DNA of 9,897 nt from Euryarchaeota archaeon UBA173 (GTDB taxonomy: Archaea > Thermoplasmatota > Poseidoniia > Poseidoniales > Thalassarchaeaceae): the NCBI GenBank assembly GCA_002498925.1, contig DAJH01000002.1:1-9897 (forward strand), in the 5' to 3' direction. Positions within the stretch are counted from its first letter, which is position 1. Each line of letters starts with the position of its first letter. The notes beneath the pieces are model-generated. The model was given only the letters and a program-made list of their open reading frames with translations, was not told where the DNA came from and did not search any database. The position numbers and the translations under genes are program-made. This document shows positions 8,271 to 9,897 of this stretch, piece after piece.

Positions 8271-8332
8271 ACGGGTCGGTGCTCCAGTTGGTCATCAGAT
8301 CCATCAGAAAACCCACTCGTCGTCATTCCCGT
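8271..8332 (-). ncRNA. Intron-encoded box C/D guide RNA for 2'-O-methylation of tRNA-Trp
   Basis: A closing stem ACGGG (8332-8328) / CCCGT (8275-8271) flanks box C ATGACGA (8326-8320) and box D CCGA (8279-8276). Internally lie D' CTGA (8307-8304) and C' CTGATGA (8298-8292), separated by 5 nt. The D guide CAACTGGAGC (8290-8281) is perfectly antisense to positions 31-37 of the tRNA plus three intron bases, and the fifth base before box D (G8284) faces C34. The D' guide (8317-8308) pairs with positions 38-44, and its fifth base before D' (G8312) faces C39. C34 and U39 are the sites methylated by the Haloferax tRNA-Trp intron with L7Ae, Nop5 and fibrillarin. Boxes C and D each differ from RUGAUGA/CUGA by one base. 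Confidence 0.85.
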
Positions 8333-8442
8333 GCAACTGGAGCCCGCGGTACTACCAGGTTATACTATACCCCCGTAAGGAAGTGATACTCGGTGGGGAC
8401 TCACTCTTATGATGCTCACGGTCGTTAAGTTCGTGGATATCG

Positions 8443-9897
8443 CTACAATCCAGTCTGCGAAGCGAGGACGATTAGGCTCGCTGACATCCATAAGCCGAAA
8501 ACAGCAGTGGCGATTCCCCATGCCCTGGGGCGTATTCCCATACTAATCCGACCGAGCGAGACTGAGATGGCCCCGGGAATAGCGGAAATCGCCCTAGCCA
8601 AAGACACCGTAACCCCTGCCGATAACACAAACGCACCCATAAGGAAAATCGAGAGCAGGGTGCCAAATGTGCCAGATAGGGACACTGCGCCAACTCCCTG
8701 CGGAATCAGGTAGGGCATTCCAATCCATGCAAGCCATGCAAGCCAAAGGCCGAGGTAGGCATCCTTGTTGAAATCTCCAAGCCCCCTCCAATTAGCGTAC
8801 TCATCGGGAATCTTGGAGTGAACGAAGGACGAGATAAATTCAACCTCTACGATCTTTCCAGAAGTAAGGACTGCGAGGCCGTGATAAGTGAGGACTATGG
8901 ACAGCAGTATTTCGACAAGCAACCATGACTGGGACAGTCCAAGGAAGGCCAAGAGCGATACTGGGATGGCCCAGATGGAGAAGCCTGTTGAAGCTGCTAA
9001 TGTGGTCATTATCGAACCAGCGAATGGGTTCATGTCGGCCTCTGGTTCTTTCTCCCTGCCTGAAGGAAGGGATAGTACGAACAGAGGTAGCAAGGTGAAG
9101 GAGAACAGCATCGAAATCAAATCTAAGGGGCTGTTGCCTGAACCCCTGATTCCTGACTCTACAGCTTGCTTGATCTCTTCGGAGGACATGGTCCCGGGAC
9201 TCCATGACGTCACGAAACCAGCCGGGTCCACGACAATCACTGCATCGGTCGGGCCACTTGGCAGGCCGAGTCCGGTACTGGAGTCTGCTTCGTCCAATAG
9301 CAACGGCCAAGACTCATTGATTACTTCTGCATGACCGTCGATATTTACTGCCTTGAGGTCTTTTCCGGTGGCGATTTGAACAAAGCTCACATCTCTTTCC
9401 ATTACAATCATGGCAGATTCAAAATCCCCTCTCTGATGCTCAGCATATGGCGATCCTGCTTGGAATAGCCCTATCACAACTGCATCGGACCCCTCTAGCA
9501 ATTCATTCAACGATATCGATACTTCATCGCTTCCATGTGAAATTAGCACGAACGCTGGTGCAGCTCCTCTCCCGCCATTTGCCTCGGCGTCAATATCGGG
9601 GAGTTGGGAGGCTGGGCCTAGGGCAGCTATGGCCAACAAGACTATGACTGCATATGCAGGAAGTGGAAGAGTGGCCTCCCTGATCGAGAAACCTATCCAT
9701 CCAACGATTGAAAGTGGGACAAGGATAGCGGCCCAGAAACCACCTAGCAAGGGATCCTTGTCCTCTTGAACCTCGAACCTCAATACCCCGACTACGTGAC
9801 ATGTGTCGCCGGGGTTCTGGTCAGTGAGTACAAAGCAACCGTCAATCATGTATTTCCCGGGCTCTAGTGGCTTTTCGGAAGACCATACTCTGACAGT
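8443..9897 (-). CDS. Polytopic membrane protein with an extracytoplasmic thioredoxin-like domain lacking CxxC (5' end beyond right edge)
   Basis: The frame stays open from the ATG at 9849 through all 16 further codons to the right edge. Those codons read like the end of a beta-strand domain continuing smoothly across that Met, so the true start is outside the window. Residue numbers here count from the Met at 9849. Residues 1-30 finish a probable beta-sandwich (Cys5 and Cys17 could form a disulfide). Spans at about 35-55 and 63-80 follow. A soluble domain, about 97-232, resembles the thioredoxin/peroxiredoxin fold: SISLNELLEGSDAVVIGLF, then a cis-Pro-like PTDAVIVVDPAGFV stretch. The place where CxxC is expected reads AGSPYAEH, with no cysteines. 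About six further membrane spans follow (243-261, 277-305, 308-329, 365-387, 391-415, 442-464). The arrangement recalls redox-linked membrane proteins such as the DsbD/CcdA group, but I see no defining motif. The function is unknown. Confidence 0.8.
   Translation of the reverse strand, partial: TVRVWSSEKPLEPGKYMIDGCFVLTDQNPGDTCHVVGVLRFEVQEDKDPLLGGFWAAILVPLSIVGWIGFSIREATLPLPAYAVIVLLAIAALGPASQLPDIDAEANGGRGAAPAFVLISHGSDEVSISLNELLEGSDAVVIGLFQAGSPYAEHQRGDFESAMIVMERDVSFVQIATGKDLKAVNIDGHAEVINESWPLLLDEADSSTGLGLPSGPTDAVIVVDPAGFVTSWSPGTMSSEEIKQAVESGIRGSGNSPLDLISMLFSFTLLPLFVLSLPSGREKEPEADMNPFAGSIMTTLAASTGFSIWAIPVSLLAFLGLSQSWLLVEILLSIVLTYHGLAVLTSGKIVEVEFISSFVHSKIPDEYANWRGLGDFNKDAYLGLWLAWLAWIGMPYLIPQGVGAVSLSGTFGTLLSIFLMGAFVLSAGVTVSLARAISAIPGAISVSLGRISMGIRPRAWGIATAVFGLWMSASLIVLASQTGL

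Larger units (their letters stand above)
8224..8336 (-). other. Archaeal tRNA intron carrying a box C/D guide RNA
   Basis: The 113-nt intron is close in length to the roughly 103-nt tRNA-Trp intron of Haloferax. Its 5' part (8332-8271) is a complete C/D guide module, and its 3' part holds a separate 7-bp hairpin (8259-8235). It would be excised by the archaeal splicing endonuclease at the bulge-helix-bulge and joined by RtcB-type ligase. That enzymology is established for the family; here it is inferred from structure. Confidence 0.85.
8186..8374 (-). tRNA. tRNA-Trp (CCA) with a 113-nt intron
   Basis: The exons are 8374-8337 and 8223-8186, each 38 nt, giving a 76-nt mature tRNA including an encoded CCA. 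The acceptor stem GGGGGTA pairs with TGCCCCC (one G-U), with discriminator A73 as expected for Trp. The D stem GTAT/GTAC encloses a 9-nt loop with GG at 18-19. The anticodon stem GCGGG/CCCGC encloses loop CTCCAG-A with anticodon CCA (8340-8338). The T arm is CTGGG-TTCAAAT-CCCAG. The intron falls between positions 37 and 38, the canonical archaeal site. The flanks fit a relaxed bulge-helix-bulge: the anticodon stem, bulge AT|A, central helix CTCC against GAAG (one C-A mismatch), bulge AG|T, then an inner TGC/GCG helix. A TATA-like ATCATAAGAG lies near 8403-8412, roughly 30-38 nt upstream. Confidence 0.95.

Noticed and set aside
7951..8412. Plus-strand frame of 153 codons across the tRNA region
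   Set aside because: It runs antisense through the subtilase start and the whole tRNA-Trp gene, so it is a chance open frame.
8722..8743. Short tandem repeat of CATGCAAGC
   Set aside because: Only two copies, lying inside the coding sequence and encoding a Trp-Leu-Ala repeat in a membrane span; best explained by protein composition.
9849..9849. ATG at 9849 as the start of the rightmost gene
   Set aside because: The frame continues upstream to the window edge with protein-like sequence, and there is no signal peptide or promoter at this position.

Overview
This window most likely comes from a planktonic or environmental euryarchaeon. Marine Group II (Poseidoniales) or a related Thermoplasmatota lineage is my best guess, but that is inference. 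The clearest archaeal mark is a tRNA-Trp gene (minus strand, 8186-8374) split after position 37 by a 113-nt intron. The intron can form a bulge-helix-bulge splice site and contains a box C/D guide RNA, as known from Haloferax and other euryarchaea. Most genes lack a Shine-Dalgarno sequence, and several have A/T-rich TATA-like patches about 25-30 nt before the start codon. The secreted proteins carry a single C-terminal membrane anchor with a short cytoplasmic tail.

Layout from left to right: (1) 1-3309, minus: a very large exported protein with a signal peptide, a jelly-roll-like domain, several Ig-like domains, one membrane anchor and a Pro/Glu-rich tail. It is open over all 1103 codons and runs off the left edge. 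(2) 3310-3459: a short divergent intergenic region. (3) 3460-4560, plus: an unrecognised polytopic membrane protein with a strongly acidic tail. (4) 4557-4787, minus: a small membrane protein that meets gene 3 tail to tail, both stop codons lying in one CTAG. (5) 4797-5945, minus: a class I/II PLP aminotransferase just upstream of gene 4 and probably coupled to it. (6) 6005-8113, minus: a membrane-anchored subtilisin-like serine protease with an intact catalytic triad. (7) 8186-8374, minus: tRNA-Trp(CCA) with its guide-bearing intron. (8) 8443-9897, minus: a polytopic membrane protein with an extracytoplasmic thioredoxin-like domain, whose true start lies beyond the right edge.

Everything except gene 3 is on the minus strand. 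The cell-surface theme (large Ig-like surface protein, anchored subtilase, thioredoxin-like membrane protein) suggests a region devoted to envelope and extracellular protein handling, with a housekeeping aminotransferase and a tRNA between. I see no mobile element, CRISPR array, defence island or rRNA.

The most informative signal is the tRNA-Trp intron. Its two antisense elements, read with the N+5 rule from boxes D and D', point to C34 and position 39 of the same tRNA. These are the two sites known to be methylated by the Haloferax tRNA-Trp intron.
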